Shown here: piece by piece, positions 1-8,083 of the stretch
Layout: each line of letters begins with the position of its first letter
How positions within the stretch are numbered: the first letter of the stretch is position 1
Assembly (NCBI RefSeq): GCF_030519355.1
Contig: NZ_JAUMKC010000025.1
Location: 1-64,000 of the forward strand
Length of the DNA: 64,000 nucleotides
Reading direction: 5' to 3'
Source: Mucilaginibacter sp. L3T2-6
Lineage (GTDB): Bacteria; Bacteroidota; Bacteroidia; Sphingobacteriales; Sphingobacteriaceae
Made by a program: the position numbers and the translations under genes
The notes under the pieces: generated by a model
Database searches by the model: none
Told to the model about the DNA's origin: nothing
The model's input: the letters and a program-made list of their open reading frames with translations, nothing else

Positions 1-48
1 AGATCAATATTTATAATAATCAATATTTAATGTGGAATCAGAGTGCTG

Positions 49-439
49 TTTCGATGTGTTTCACCTTGTGTCGCTCCACAAGAGAACGGAACAAACTGCA
101 ACTATCAGTAACATAAACTTATATCTATATTAAATAATTAAAATATAACTGATTATAAATATATCAGCCATTACATCCACATTAAAAACCGGGGATATTT
201 TTAAACTGAATAGTTTTATCAGATATATACTGATAGTAATTATATTAATAACACAGCTGTCTGTTCCGTTCGGTTCCTGTTCCGGACACCGGGATACAGG
301 GTGAAACAATTTTATCTTTTGAATTAAAGACAGATGTTTTCATCTCTGCCATTAAAATACTGATTAACCGTATAGCTGCCACGCCTGTTTGTTCCGTTCG
401 GTTCCTGTTCCGAACACCGTGACACAGGGTGAAACAATT
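49..439. repeat. Intergenic repeat: two direct copies plus a decayed inverted copy
   Basis: Two near-identical 50-base copies lie at 262-311 and 390-439, each starting TGTTCCGTTCGGTTCCTGTT and ending in GTGAAACAATT. A shortened copy on the opposite strand lies at about 57-96 (GTTTCACC...AACGGAACA). An open frame of 78 codons on the minus strand (245-481) runs through both copies but only translates the repeat, so I do not call it a gene. Nothing else is recognisable in positions 1-546. Confidence 0.75.
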
Positions 440-546
440 GTTCTTTCTTCGCCTCGTCAGTTCCGGCCGATGAAGCAGCAAGACCGCCGGACAGTAAACA
501 AGAAAGCCGCGTTATGCGGCTTCTTCTATTTTAAAAATGCTATATT

Positions 547-729
547 TTAGCTTCGTTTGATTACAGCGTTGAGTTCTGCCATAAAATCATCGGCGTCCTT
601 TTTAGTGCGAATAACTTGTGATAAACTATCAACATGACCAGAATTCATTGGGGAAGGCTCACGTTTACTTCCCTGGGTTTTAGCCAGTTTTTTAAATTGA
701 TCAATTTTTTCCTGAACAGATTTATTCAT
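547..729 (-). CDS. Small hypothetical protein (60 aa)
   Basis: A 60-residue, charged, probably helical protein of unknown function, ending in a DADDFMAELNAV segment. It has no signal peptide or membrane segment. A TTG two codons upstream is also in frame, but the ATG at 729 is preferred because a TATATTTG -7 box on the minus strand (733-740) ends three bases upstream of it. The message would then be leaderless. The size and acidic C-terminus could suit an antitoxin-like or regulatory peptide, but there is no toxin partner beside it, so no function is assigned. The promoter is the main reason for believing the gene is real. Confidence 0.55.
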   Translation of the reverse strand: MNKSVQEKIDQFKKLAKTQGSKREPSPMNSGHVDSLSQVIRTKKDADDFMAELNAVIKRS

Positions 730-732
730 ATA

Positions 733-740
733 CAAATATA
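733..740 (-). promoter_or_regulatory. -7 box of the 60-aa gene
   Basis: On the minus strand this reads TATATTTG, a perfect match to the Bacteroidota -7 consensus TAnnTTTG. It lies three bases before the ATG at 729, so transcription should begin at or next to the start codon. No convincing -33 TTTG is visible. Confidence 0.5.
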
Positions 741-944
741 CTCAAACAAATAAGGTTGAAATACAGACCGTGTAATTTAAAAAAACACTTATGAATATTC
801 GCTTTAATTGCTACGAATAAACAGGTTCTACAAATATTTTTATTTAACACAACAAACCCCTACCTTTCGCTATTGATGCATCTTCCCCTAGATGGTCGTC
901 AACACCAATTTTCCTTTACTATTTAACAAACCTGTTACTGTACT

Positions 945-2315
945 ATGAAAGAAGAGAACGAACAACCCTCACGCAGAAGTTTTATTAAGAAGTTCGGCGC
1001 CGCAGCTGCCGCAGTGGCCGTTGGCTCAAATGTTCTGGCTGCCGAAAAGAAACCTGAAGTTTTTGCATACCTGAAACGCAAAGGCGGCATAGCAGCTAAC
1101 GACCAGCTAAACATTGCCCTTATAGGCGCCGGCGGACAGGGCAGCGAAGACACTAACGTAGCCTTGCAGGTGCCCGGCGTTAAGCTGGTAGCCGTTTGCG
1201 ATTTATACGATGGCCGCCTTGCGGATGCTAAAAAACGCTGGGGTGCAGATATTTATACTACCAAGATCTACAAAGAAATACTTAACCGCAAAGACATTGA
1301 TGCGGTGATCATCGGTACGCCCGACCACTGGCACCAGCAAATATCCGTCGACTCGATGCATGCGGGCAAGCATGTTTATTGCGAAAAACCAATGGTTCAT
1401 GCCATTACTGAAGGCCCCGCCGTTATAAAAGCGCAAAAGGAAACCGGGAAGGTTTTCCAGGTAGGCAGCCAGGGCGTGTCTTCATTAGGCAACGAAAAAG
1501 CTAAAGAGCTTTTGGCAGCAGGCGCTATCGGACAGCTAAACTATGCTGAAGGCTTTTGGGCACGCCGCGGACCGGTGGAGGTTTGGCAATACCCTATCCC
1601 TGCCGATGCCTCGCCGCAAACGGTAGACTGGGAAACTTATGTCAGCAATACGCACAAGCGTCCTTTTGACGAGAAGCGCTTTTTCCGCTGGAGGAATTAT
1701 ACCGACTATGGCACCGGCATGGCAGGCGACCTATTTGTGCACCTGTTCAGCAGTCTGCACTTTATAACCGGTTCGCATGGCCCCGAAAAGATCTATGCGT
1801 CGGGCGGATTGCGTTTCTGGCATGATGGCCGCGAAGTGCCGGATGTATTATTGGGCACATTTGATTATGCGCAAAATGCCATGCACCCTGCGTTTAACCT
1901 TTCGCTGCGCTGCAACTTTGTGGACGGCACCAGCGGTACTACCTACCTGCGCCTTGTAGGAAGCGAGGGCGCGATGGATATTACCTGGGACGAAGTAGTG
2001 CTGAAACGCAACAAGGTTTTTGCGTCTGATGATCCCTTCTATCTTGAAAAGCTCCGCCAAGCCGGCGACCGCAACCCCGAACGCAAAAAGATGCTGCCTC
2101 CCGAAGAGATAGTGTACAAGGCCGATAAAGGCTACCTGGGCGGTCCGTACGACCACATGAACAACTTTGTTACCGCTATACGCAAAAACGGCAAGGTAAC
2201 TGAGGATGCTGTGTTCGGCTACCGTGCCGCTGCTCCGGCCCTGCTGTGCAACGACAGCTACTTTAAAAATCAGCCGATGTTCTGGGATCCTGAGAAAATG
2301 GAGAAGAAAGGTTGA
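945..2315 (+). CDS. Tat-exported Gfo/Idh/MocA family oxidoreductase
   Basis: A 456-residue NAD(P)-dependent sugar oxidoreductase. Residues 9-15 (SRRSFIK) form a twin-arginine motif, followed by an alanine-rich hydrophobic stretch and an LAA cleavage site near 33, so the folded enzyme is probably exported to the periplasm with its cofactor. The Rossmann fold shows GAGGQG at 61-66. TPDHWH (125-130) and EKP (147-149) are the usual Gfo/Idh/MocA nucleotide-binding landmarks. The gene is followed 79 bases later by a DUF1080 protein on the same strand. In Bacteroidota this pairing is linked to oxidising sugars at C3 and then cleaving the 3-keto-glycoside. The exact substrate cannot be read from the sequence. 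Confidence 0.9.
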   Translation: MKEENEQPSRRSFIKKFGAAAAAVAVGSNVLAAEKKPEVFAYLKRKGGIAANDQLNIALIGAGGQGSEDTNVALQVPGVKLVAVCDLYDGRLADAKKRWGADIYTTKIYKEILNRKDIDAVIIGTPDHWHQQISVDSMHAGKHVYCEKPMVHAITEGPAVIKAQKETGKVFQVGSQGVSSLGNEKAKELLAAGAIGQLNYAEGFWARRGPVEVWQYPIPADASPQTVDWETYVSNTHKRPFDEKRFFRWRNYTDYGTGMAGDLFVHLFSSLHFITGSHGPEKIYASGGLRFWHDGREVPDVLLGTFDYAQNAMHPAFNLSLRCNFVDGTSGTTYLRLVGSEGAMDITWDEVVLKRNKVFASDDPFYLEKLRQAGDRNPERKKMLPPEEIVYKADKGYLGGPYDHMNNFVTAIRKNGKVTEDAVFGYRAAAPALLCNDSYFKNQPMFWDPEKMEKKG

Positions 2316-2394
2316 GGTTAGTGATCAGAGACTAGAGATCAGCGGTTAGGTAAGACACTTAACCGCTACAACATTTACAACTACTACGACCTAT

Positions 2395-3105
2395 ATGAAA
2401 AAAACAAACATACTCTTAACCTGCGTTGCTTTGATAGCAACGCAGGCTATGGCTACCCCGCCAGGTAAGCCGGTAAAGCCATCAGCCAAAATAAAAAAAT
2501 GGGTAAGCCTGTTTGATGGCAAAACACTGAAAGGCTGGCACAACTATAACATGAAGGGCGAGGTGAAAAATTGGGTAGTGCAGGATGGCAATTTGGTGTG
2601 CCTGGGCGGTATACCCGGCGGCGATATTGTTACCGATGGCCAGTATGCCAACTTTGAATTGTCGTGGGACTGGAAAATAGAGAAGGGCAGCAACAGCGGG
2701 GTTTTATATCATGTGGTTGAAGACCCCAAATATCCATACACGTCTGAAACCGGCCCGGAATACCAGATCATCGACGATTTGGGCTGGCCCGACAAACTGG
2801 AAGACTGGCAGAAAACCGGCTGCGATTATGCCATGCACCTGCCCAACAGCAATAAAAAGCTGATGCCAGTAGGCGAATGGAATACCAGCAAGATCATTTT
2901 TAACCATGGTCATGTGGAGCATTGGCTGAATGGCAAAAAGATATTATCCTTTACCGCGTGGGATGCAGACTGGAATAAGAAAAAAGCTGAAGGGAAATGG
3001 AAAGACCATCCGGGCTATGGCGTGGCTAAAACCGGCGTTATTGCCTTGCAGGAGCACAATAATAAGACTTACTATAAGAATATCTGGATTAAGAATTTGG
3101 ATTAA
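2395..3105 (+). CDS. DUF1080 protein (3-keto-disaccharide hydrolase family)
   Basis: A 236-residue secreted protein. It has a Sec signal peptide (residues 1 to about 20, ending QAMA) and one DUF1080 jelly-roll domain from about residue 36 (WVSLFDGKTLKGW) to the C-terminus. Family features include the NSGVLYHV segment and the ETGPEYQIIDD segment. The family is now named 3-keto-disaccharide hydrolase because members cleave sugars already oxidised at C3. The upstream oxidoreductase would supply that oxidation, so the two probably act in sequence in the periplasm. The gap between them holds short intergenic words (GATCAGAGACTAGAGATCAG, then a TACAACTACTACGACC run) rather than a clear promoter. 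Confidence 0.85.
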   Translation: MKKTNILLTCVALIATQAMATPPGKPVKPSAKIKKWVSLFDGKTLKGWHNYNMKGEVKNWVVQDGNLVCLGGIPGGDIVTDGQYANFELSWDWKIEKGSNSGVLYHVVEDPKYPYTSETGPEYQIIDDLGWPDKLEDWQKTGCDYAMHLPNSNKKLMPVGEWNTSKIIFNHGHVEHWLNGKKILSFTAWDADWNKKKAEGKWKDHPGYGVAKTGVIALQEHNNKTYYKNIWIKNLD

Positions 3106-3130
3106 ACGGGATTTAAAGATTACGTTAGTT

Positions 3131-3470
3131 ACGTTAGTCCGGATTTGCAATCCCGGACTAACAAACATGCGGATTTGTAATCCGCGAAATAAAAAGATTA
3201 TTACGGGGATTGCAAATCCTCAAAAACCTTAGACCGGATTACAAATCCGGACTAACAACTGAGCATACATTACGTTAGTCCGGATTTGCAATCCCGGACT
3301 AACAAACATGCGGATTTGTAATCCGCGAAATAAAAAGATCATTACGGGGATTACAAATCCCCAAAAACCTTAGACCGGATTTCAAATCCGGACTAACCTG
3401 TAAGGTTTGTTACGTTAGTCCGGATTTACAATCCCGGACTGGCAAACATGCGGATTTGTAATCCGCGAAA
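3131..3470. repeat. 140-base tandem repeat of nested GGATTTGYAATCC palindromes
   Basis: Copies start at 3131, 3272 and 3412 (periods of 141 and 140 bases); the third stops at about 3470. Each full unit holds four palindromic hairpin words built on GGATTTGCAATCC or GGATTTGTAATCC, some extended to CCGGATT-ACAAATCCGG. The 384-base gap 3106-3489 contains nothing else. The structure suits a REP-like array that may be mobilised by REP-associated Y1 transposases, but no transposase gene lies in the window. It is not a CRISPR array, because the spacing and the whole unit are conserved. Confidence 0.85.
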
Positions 3471-3489
3471 GATGCTGTTTTTCCAAAAA

Positions 3490-3978
3490 TCAGTTAAGTT
3501 CTCCCAGCAGCCCTTCCAGATCCAGCCTCCGGGTAAACATCGTCAGTTCGCCGTTTTCATCAAGCGGCCATTGTTCACGGGGCCTGTCCCAATATAGTTC
3601 AACGCCGTTGCCATCCGGGTCATCCAGGTAGATAGCCTCCGATACGCCGTGATCTGATGCGCCGGTTATGGGGTATTTGGCGTCGATTAAGCGTTGTAAT
3701 ATTACGGCCAAATCCTTCCTTTCAGCATATAGAATAGCAGTATGATATAAGCCCGGCGCATATTCAGGTGCAGGCGGTGCGCCTTTGCTGTGCCAGGTAT
3801 TTAAGCCGATATGGTGATGATAGCCACCGGCGGATATGAATGCAGCCTGTCCGCCATACATCATCATTTTATCAAAGCCCAGCAATCCGCAATAAAAATC
3901 AAGCGACTTCTGCAAATCGCTAACCTTTAAATGCACGTGGCCAATGCGGGTTTGGGCTGGTATTTTATACGGTTCCAT
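3490..3978 (-). CDS. VOC family protein (glyoxalase/extradiol dioxygenase-like)
   Basis: A 162-residue protein of the vicinal-oxygen-chelate superfamily, with two beta-alpha-beta-beta-beta modules. Candidate metal ligands are His14 or His16 in GHVHLKV, the histidines at 55-57 in GGYHHHIGL, and Glu128 in GNGVELYWDRP. The closing pattern YLDDPDGNGVELYWDRP resembles CatE-type catechol dioxygenases, but those have two VOC domains, so a single-domain lyase, dioxygenase or resistance protein is equally possible. A minus-strand TAAATTTG box at 4001-4008 sits 22 bases before the ATG and marks a likely promoter. The gene stands alone, back to back with engB. Confidence 0.85.
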   Translation of the reverse strand: MEPYKIPAQTRIGHVHLKVSDLQKSLDFYCGLLGFDKMMMYGGQAAFISAGGYHHHIGLNTWHSKGAPPAPEYAPGLYHTAILYAERKDLAVILQRLIDAKYPITGASDHGVSEAIYLDDPDGNGVELYWDRPREQWPLDENGELTMFTRRLDLEGLLGELN

Positions 3979-4103
3979 TTTAAATTACATGTTTAAACAT
4001 CAAATTTACTAAACATTTTGATAATCATTTGTTTAATCAGTGTCATATCATTTTACTCAACTAATCTATAGTCAATTATCCGCTAATCTCTCAACCAAAA
4101 CCC

Positions 4104-4111
4104 TACCTTTG
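4104..4111 (+). promoter_or_regulatory. -7 box of engB, giving a leaderless start
   Basis: TACCTTTG matches TAnnTTTG and ends four bases before the ATG at 4116. The predicted transcript begins at or within a base or two of the start codon. No clear -33 TTTG is present. Confidence 0.5.
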
Positions 4112-4115
4112 CCAT

Positions 4116-4733
4116 ATGATCATCAAATCTGCCGAGTTTATTTGCAGCAATTCCCAAATTTCAAAATTGCCGCCACCGGTAATGGCTGAATATGCTTTTA
4201 TTGGCCGCTCGAACGTGGGCAAATCGTCGCTGATAAACATGCTGACCGGAAAAAAGGGACTGGCAAAAACATCGCAAACGCCGGGCAAAACCCAGCTTAT
4301 TAATCATTTTTTAATAAACGATAGCTGGTATATTGTTGATTTACCCGGTTATGGTTATGCCAGGGTATCGAAAAACAAAAAAGCCGATTGGGATAAATTC
4401 ATACACACCTACCTGGATAAGCGCGAAAGCCTGCAATGTGTGATGGTTTTGATCGACAGCCGGCTTGAACCTCAAAAAATAGACTTGGAGTTTTGTAACT
4501 GGTTGGGTGAAAAAGGTTTGTCGTTTGTTTTGATATTTACCAAAGCCGATAAGCAGTCGGCCACAAAAACCGACCAGAACGTTGCGAAATTCCGGAAAGC
4601 GCTTTTAGCTACTTTTGAAGAAGCGCCCATGCATTTTGTAACCTCGTCAGAAACGCAATTGGGGCACGACGAAGTTTTAAGCTTTATAGATGAAGTTAAC
4701 CAGCAATTTATAATACCCGTAATAAATCATTAA
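4116..4733 (+). CDS. engB: Ribosome biogenesis GTPase EngB (YihA/YsxC)
   Basis: A 205-residue TRAFAC-class GTPase needed for late assembly of the large ribosomal subunit. All G motifs are present: G1 GRSNVGKS (30-37), G2 around Thr55 in SQTPGKTQ, G3 DLPGYG (75-80), G4 TKAD (142-145), and a G5-like TSSE near 177. The length is normal for the family. OsmC follows after 11 bases on the same strand, so the two are probably co-transcribed and share the terminator at 5201-5228. Confidence 0.97.
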   Translation: MIIKSAEFICSNSQISKLPPPVMAEYAFIGRSNVGKSSLINMLTGKKGLAKTSQTPGKTQLINHFLINDSWYIVDLPGYGYARVSKNKKADWDKFIHTYLDKRESLQCVMVLIDSRLEPQKIDLEFCNWLGEKGLSFVLIFTKADKQSATKTDQNVAKFRKALLATFEEAPMHFVTSSETQLGHDEVLSFIDEVNQQFIIPVINH

Positions 4734-4744
4734 AAACAGAAACT

Positions 4745-5164
4745 ATGAAACGTACAGCACATGCTCACTGGAATGGCACTTTACAGGAAGGTAAAGGCGA
4801 AATCACAACCCAAAGCACCATTCTTAACAACACACAGTATTCATTTAAAACCCGTTTTCAGGATGGTATCGGCACTAACCCTGAAGAACTGATAGCCGCT
4901 GCACATGCTGGCTGCTTTACCATGGCCGTTGGCGCTGCGCTTAGCCAGGCCGGTTTTAAACCGAACGATTTGACCACCGACGCTATATTAGACCTCGACA
5001 TGCAAAAGTTAGAAATAACAGGCATTCACCTGGAATTGAAAGCTTCAGCGATTGATGGTGTATCCGAAGAAAAATTTAAAGAAATTGCCGAAGGCGCCAA
5101 AGCGGGCTGCATTGTCTCAAAAGCGTTGAGCGTTCCCATTACGATGAATGTGAGCTATTCGTAA
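4745..5164 (+). CDS. OsmC family peroxiredoxin
   Basis: A 139-residue OsmC/Ohr-fold thiol peroxidase that reduces organic hydroperoxides in the cytoplasm. Redox cysteines are Cys57 (AAAHAGCFTMAVG) and Cys122 (AKAGCIVSKAL). The conserved Arg37 and Glu48 pair that polarises the peroxidatic cysteine is also present (KTRFQDG, NPEELIAAAHA). The size and the start MKRTAHAHWNG fit the OsmC rather than the Ohr subgroup. It is the second gene of a two-gene unit with engB. Confidence 0.92.
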   Translation: MKRTAHAHWNGTLQEGKGEITTQSTILNNTQYSFKTRFQDGIGTNPEELIAAAHAGCFTMAVGAALSQAGFKPNDLTTDAILDLDMQKLEITGIHLELKASAIDGVSEEKFKEIAEGAKAGCIVSKALSVPITMNVSYS

Positions 5165-5200
5165 TGCAAACACGATAACCCTGATATGTTTAATATTAGA

Positions 5201-5228
5201 AAGAGCGGCCACCAGTCGCTCTTTTTTT
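5201..5228 (+). terminator. Rho-independent terminator after engB-osmC
   Basis: A perfect 7-bp stem (AAGAGCG at 5201-5207 with CGCTCTT at 5217-5223) is followed by a T-rich tail, 36 bases after the OsmC stop. Confidence 0.85.
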
Positions 5229-5292
5229 ATACAACCATCTGTATTTCAGGTTAAAAAAATGTTAACAAATATTATAATAAATGTTAATTTTA

Positions 5293-5300
5293 TATATTTG
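5293..5300 (+). promoter_or_regulatory. -7 box of the outer-membrane protein gene
   Basis: TATATTTG matches the Bacteroidota -7 consensus and lies 32 bases before the ATG at 5333. The surrounding 60 bases are very AT-rich; no clear -33 element is seen. Confidence 0.55.
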
Positions 5301-5332
5301 ATAACATTATAAACCCATTAAAACCTTTATTC

Positions 5333-5845
5333 ATGAAAAAGATCCTATTAGCGCTATTCGTGCTGGCGGCTGCAGCATGCAGCAGTTTTGCACAAACAAC
5401 AAAAAGTTCGGATGTGGCGAAATTCAGTATCGGTGTTGACCCGGGTTTGCCGGTAGGCAACGCCAGTAATGCCTACAATTTTGCTATTGGCGGTTCACTT
5501 AAATACGACATGCCAATCGGCTCCGGTACTTTTTTTAACCTGTCAGCCGGTTACACGGCATTTTTAACCAAAGATGCACTTAAGCAACTGGGGGCCAAGT
5601 CATCTTATGGTTTCGTGCCATTAAAAGCAGGCTTAAAATACTACTTTAATGGCCAGGGTTTTTACGGCGAGGCACAGTTGGGCGCAGCCATATCGACTGA
5701 AAGCGGCGGCGGTACTGCATTTGCTTATGCGCCCGGCATCGGTTATACTGCAGATGGCGGATTTGACATTGGCGTTCGTTACGAGGGATGGTCTCATAAT
5801 GGTACAATCGGCCAGATAGCCCTGCGTATTGCCTACGGTTTCTGA
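5333..5845 (+). CDS. Small outer-membrane beta-barrel protein
   Basis: A 170-residue secreted protein. A signal peptide (residues 1 to about 20, ending SSFA before QTTKSS) is followed by alternating hydrophobic/polar strands rich in Gly and Tyr (SAGYTAFL, LKYYFNGQGFYGEAQLG, FDIGVRYEGWS) and a C-terminal strand ending in an aromatic residue (ALRIAYGF). This is the usual pattern of an eight-stranded OmpX/outer-membrane-beta-barrel domain. A cysteine at position 16 could suggest a lipobox, but signal peptidase I cleavage fits better. It is a single gene with its own promoter box and terminator. The function is unknown. Confidence 0.75.
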   Translation: MKKILLALFVLAAAACSSFAQTTKSSDVAKFSIGVDPGLPVGNASNAYNFAIGGSLKYDMPIGSGTFFNLSAGYTAFLTKDALKQLGAKSSYGFVPLKAGLKYYFNGQGFYGEAQLGAAISTESGGGTAFAYAPGIGYTADGGFDIGVRYEGWSHNGTIGQIALRIAYGF

Positions 5846-5870
5846 TTGGATAGATTTTTGCAAATTGAAG

Positions 5871-5898
5871 AGAGCGGACCAACATCCGCTCTTTTTTT
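5871..5898 (+). terminator. Rho-independent terminator after the barrel gene
   Basis: An 8-bp perfect stem (AGAGCGGA at 5871-5878, TCCGCTCT at 5885-5892) is followed by seven T. It resembles the terminator at 5201 in sequence (AGAGCG stem). Confidence 0.85.
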
Positions 5899-5911
5899 GT
5901 TTTATATCAAG

Positions 5912-6496
5912 CTATCCGCTGTATCCACGTTTAAGCAGATACTTTGCACCTGCCTTGAATGCATCGTCAGAGGGCACAAAAAAATCAAAAGTATCTGCCA
6001 GCCGGTTCGTTACGTTAAATGCAAAGCAAACTGCCAGTGCATCTTCAATCTGACTAGTTGAAACACCAACTGCAATTACCTTACGTACATCATCCGCGCT
6101 GACTGTACCCTGCCTGGTGAGCTTGCCCAGCATTAACAATGTAGCACGCAGCGGTAACGTGATTGCCGCTTCCCCGGGGTCGGTTAAAACCGATTCTACC
6201 TTCGTGTTATCGCCGTAAGCAGCGGCGGATACCGCACTATGAGCCTTAACGCAAAATGTACACTGGTTCAGTTTGGAGACATAGGCAGCCATTAGTTCCC
6301 GTTCAGCTACCGACCATCCGGAAGGGCCACGCATGGCACGCTGGGTAAATGCCTTAGCAGGCGTACCGTAGAAATCAGGGCGATAGAAAACTAACCTGGC
6401 AGCATCGGGCAAGGGATAGCCTGAAACTATTTTAATGATAGAAAATAATAACCTGGCGCCAAGTTTATACCCGTTATTTAAAATTTCAAGACGCAT
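5912..6496 (-). CDS. AhpD-like carboxymuconolactone decarboxylase family protein
   Basis: A 194-residue protein with the AhpD/CMD fold. Its core, around residues 66-86, carries a CxxCxxxH motif (Cys79, Cys82, His86 in LNQCTFCVKAHS). This motif relays protons and electrons in AhpD-type alkylhydroperoxidases. The frame extends upstream to 6592, but ATG 6496 is preferred: a strong GGAGG lies six bases upstream, and the protein before that point does not resemble the family. The start overlaps the stop of the preceding gene (6486) by 11 bases, indicating translational coupling. The pair probably forms one peroxide-handling operon. Confidence 0.8.
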   Translation of the reverse strand: MRLEILNNGYKLGARLLFSIIKIVSGYPLPDAARLVFYRPDFYGTPAKAFTQRAMRGPSGWSVAERELMAAYVSKLNQCTFCVKAHSAVSAAAYGDNTKVESVLTDPGEAAITLPLRATLLMLGKLTRQGTVSADDVRKVIAVGVSTSQIEDALAVCFAFNVTNRLADTFDFFVPSDDAFKAGAKYLLKRGYSG

Positions 6497-6827
6497 GCTG
6501 CCCTCCTTCCTGCATGGCTTCAGCCAGTGCCGCCAAGCCGTTCTCATATTGCCGTGAAGCTGCACCAACAGCCGCACAAACAATAAGTTCAAAAATCTCG
6601 TCCTCGCTAACTCCCGATTGTTTCACTGCCTCAACCTCGCCGTCGGTCACTTTAAAAGCCGCATTTGCAACTTTCGTAATAAACGCGTGTAAAGGTTCCG
6701 GTAAATCTGAATTATTAAAAGCTGCCTGCCGCAGGCCGGCCGTACTGTAACCGTCTCCCTTCAGAATACGGTTAATAAGGTTTTGAAAAAGCGCTCCATA
6801 ATCGCTCGTGTCCTTCACTGTATCCAT
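6486..6827 (-). CDS. CMD/AhpD-like small protein, first gene of a coupled pair
   Basis: A 113-residue, all-helical protein. Its core (VSEDEIFELIVCAAVGAASRQYENGLAAL) has the layout of carboxymuconolactone-decarboxylase-like subunits, but only a single cysteine and no CxxC. It may be a non-catalytic partner of the next gene, which it overlaps by 11 bases. A minus-strand TAGATTTG box at 6862-6869, 34 bases upstream, marks a likely promoter for the operon. The family call rests on the fold-like pattern and the neighbour, so it is less sure than for the downstream gene. Confidence 0.65.
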   Translation of the reverse strand: MDTVKDTSDYGALFQNLINRILKGDGYSTAGLRQAAFNNSDLPEPLHAFITKVANAAFKVTDGEVEAVKQSGVSEDEIFELIVCAAVGAASRQYENGLAALAEAMQEGGQHAS

Positions 6828-6934
6828 AACTAAGATATTGTCAATTATTGTTGAACCTGCTCAAATCTACAAAACACTCCTATTTATGATAAAACGAAAT
6901 TCAGCAAAGAAACGAGACAGTTACGGCAAAAAAG

Positions 6935-7576
6935 TCAATCCTTAATAAAATCCAGCTGCACATGCTGGTAGGCGGGCTTTTTCAGTTGGAGTTTTAACGC
7001 CTGGAAACTTTTCATGGGCCCGCTGGCAGCTAACAGATTTACCAGCCATGCCGGTATGTCGCCGCCCGGGTCAGTCTGCAATGTGTACACCACCCTTACC
7101 ACATCTTTCCTTACCGGCGTAAGTATCCAGAGTCCTTTGGAGGAATGAACCCTGACGATGCCTTCCTTTTCCGGCACGAAACCATCAACTGCGGGTCCGT
7201 CCATAGTCACTACTTTGGTGTTGGGGTTTTGGCGAACAGTAAGATGGGCTACAAAGTCGCGGTTCTGCGCCGGCCAGGGGATATTGATTTCGGAATAATA
7301 ATATAATTCTGATGGGGACACCTGTTTCAAAAGCGTACAGGATTTGGTATGGTCTACCCATTCGGGGCAGGTCTTTATATCCAGCAGCACTTTAACCAGC
7401 TGCGATAAGGTGGTATTCAGTTCACAATCAACCCTTATGGCCTTAAATTTCGAATCGGGAACGGCGCCAACGTAAACTTTTATGCCGTCTTTTTCATTTT
7501 TCAACTTCCAGCCGGTTTGAGCGGAAGCAACAGTTGTTTGTGCTGTGATGAATAGTGCTGCGAGTACCTTTAGCAT
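6935..7576 (-). CDS. Exported START-domain lipid-binding protein
   Basis: A 213-residue protein with a Sec signal peptide (residues 1 to about 19, ending VASA) and one START-like helix-grip domain over the rest. Family cues are the opening W-L-K-dense-K-D-G-I-KVYV strand, the central PWPAQNRDFVAHLTV (the conserved PWP-x-x-x-RD of START proteins) and the C-terminal amphipathic helix. START domains bind a hydrophobic ligand such as a lipid in a deep pocket. A periplasmic location implies envelope lipid binding, but the ligand is unknown. A minus-strand TAAATTTG box (7599-7606) lies 22 bases before the ATG. The gene stands alone. Confidence 0.82.
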   Translation of the reverse strand: MLKVLAALFITAQTTVASAQTGWKLKNEKDGIKVYVGAVPDSKFKAIRVDCELNTTLSQLVKVLLDIKTCPEWVDHTKSCTLLKQVSPSELYYYSEINIPWPAQNRDFVAHLTVRQNPNTKVVTMDGPAVDGFVPEKEGIVRVHSSKGLWILTPVRKDVVRVVYTLQTDPGGDIPAWLVNLLAASGPMKSFQALKLQLKKPAYQHVQLDFIKD

Positions 7577-7705
7577 TAAAAAATATTTACCTGAATGTCA
7601 AATTTACGTAAACGACGGCATCGTATCGCCTGCCGGAAATATTTTTACATTAGGCTGCAAATAGAACTAAACTTAATATAGGCGCTTTTTTTTTTCAGAA
7701 GGCTT

Positions 7706-8083
7706 ATGATTTACAAAGATAAATTCCCCTCTTGAGAGGAATTGGGCGTGTGTTGCCCGGATAACTTCCCAATTCCTATTATGGTTTCCAAAGACAAATT
7801 CTCCTCTTGAGAGGGGTTGGGCGTGTGTTAGCCCGGATAACTTCCAATTACTATTATGGTTTCCAAAGACAAATTCCCCTCTTAAGAGAGGTTAGGGGTG
7901 TGTTAGCCCGGATAACTTCCAATTCCTATTATGGTTTTCAAAGACAAATTCCCCTCTTTGAGAAGGGTTAGGGGTGTATTAGCCCGGATAACTTCCCAAT
8001 TCCTATTATGGTTTCCAAAGACAAATTCCCCTCTTGAGAGGGGTTAGGGGTGTGTTAGCCCGATAACTTCCCAATTCCTATTG
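7706..8083. repeat. Five tandem 75-base repeats beside the DUF559 gene
   Basis: Units begin at 7706, 7781, 7856, 7931 and 8008 (spacing 75, 75, 75, 77). Each contains a CCCCTCTTGAGAGGGG palindrome, then TTAGGGGTGTGTT, then TAACTTCCCAATTCCTATT. Copies differ by a few substitutions. The last copy runs into the 3' end of the DUF559 gene and supplies its TAG stop. One copy of the core lies on the other side of that gene in the opposite orientation (8536-8565). The rest of the gap 7577-7705 shows nothing beyond the START-gene promoter. Confidence 0.9.

Noticed and set aside
245..481. Open frame of 78 codons on the minus strand with Arg/Asn/Thr-rich repeats
   Set aside because: It merely translates two copies of an intergenic repeat; there is no promoter or family pattern.
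3131..3470. Possible CRISPR array
   Set aside because: The whole 140-base unit is conserved, so there are no unique spacers, and no cas genes exist in the window.
6497..6592. Longer start for the AhpD-like gene
   Set aside because: It lies inside the preceding gene, and a strong GGAGG precedes ATG 6496.
7706..8083. Possible CRISPR array of 75-base units
   Set aside because: No variable spacers; copies are nearly identical end to end.
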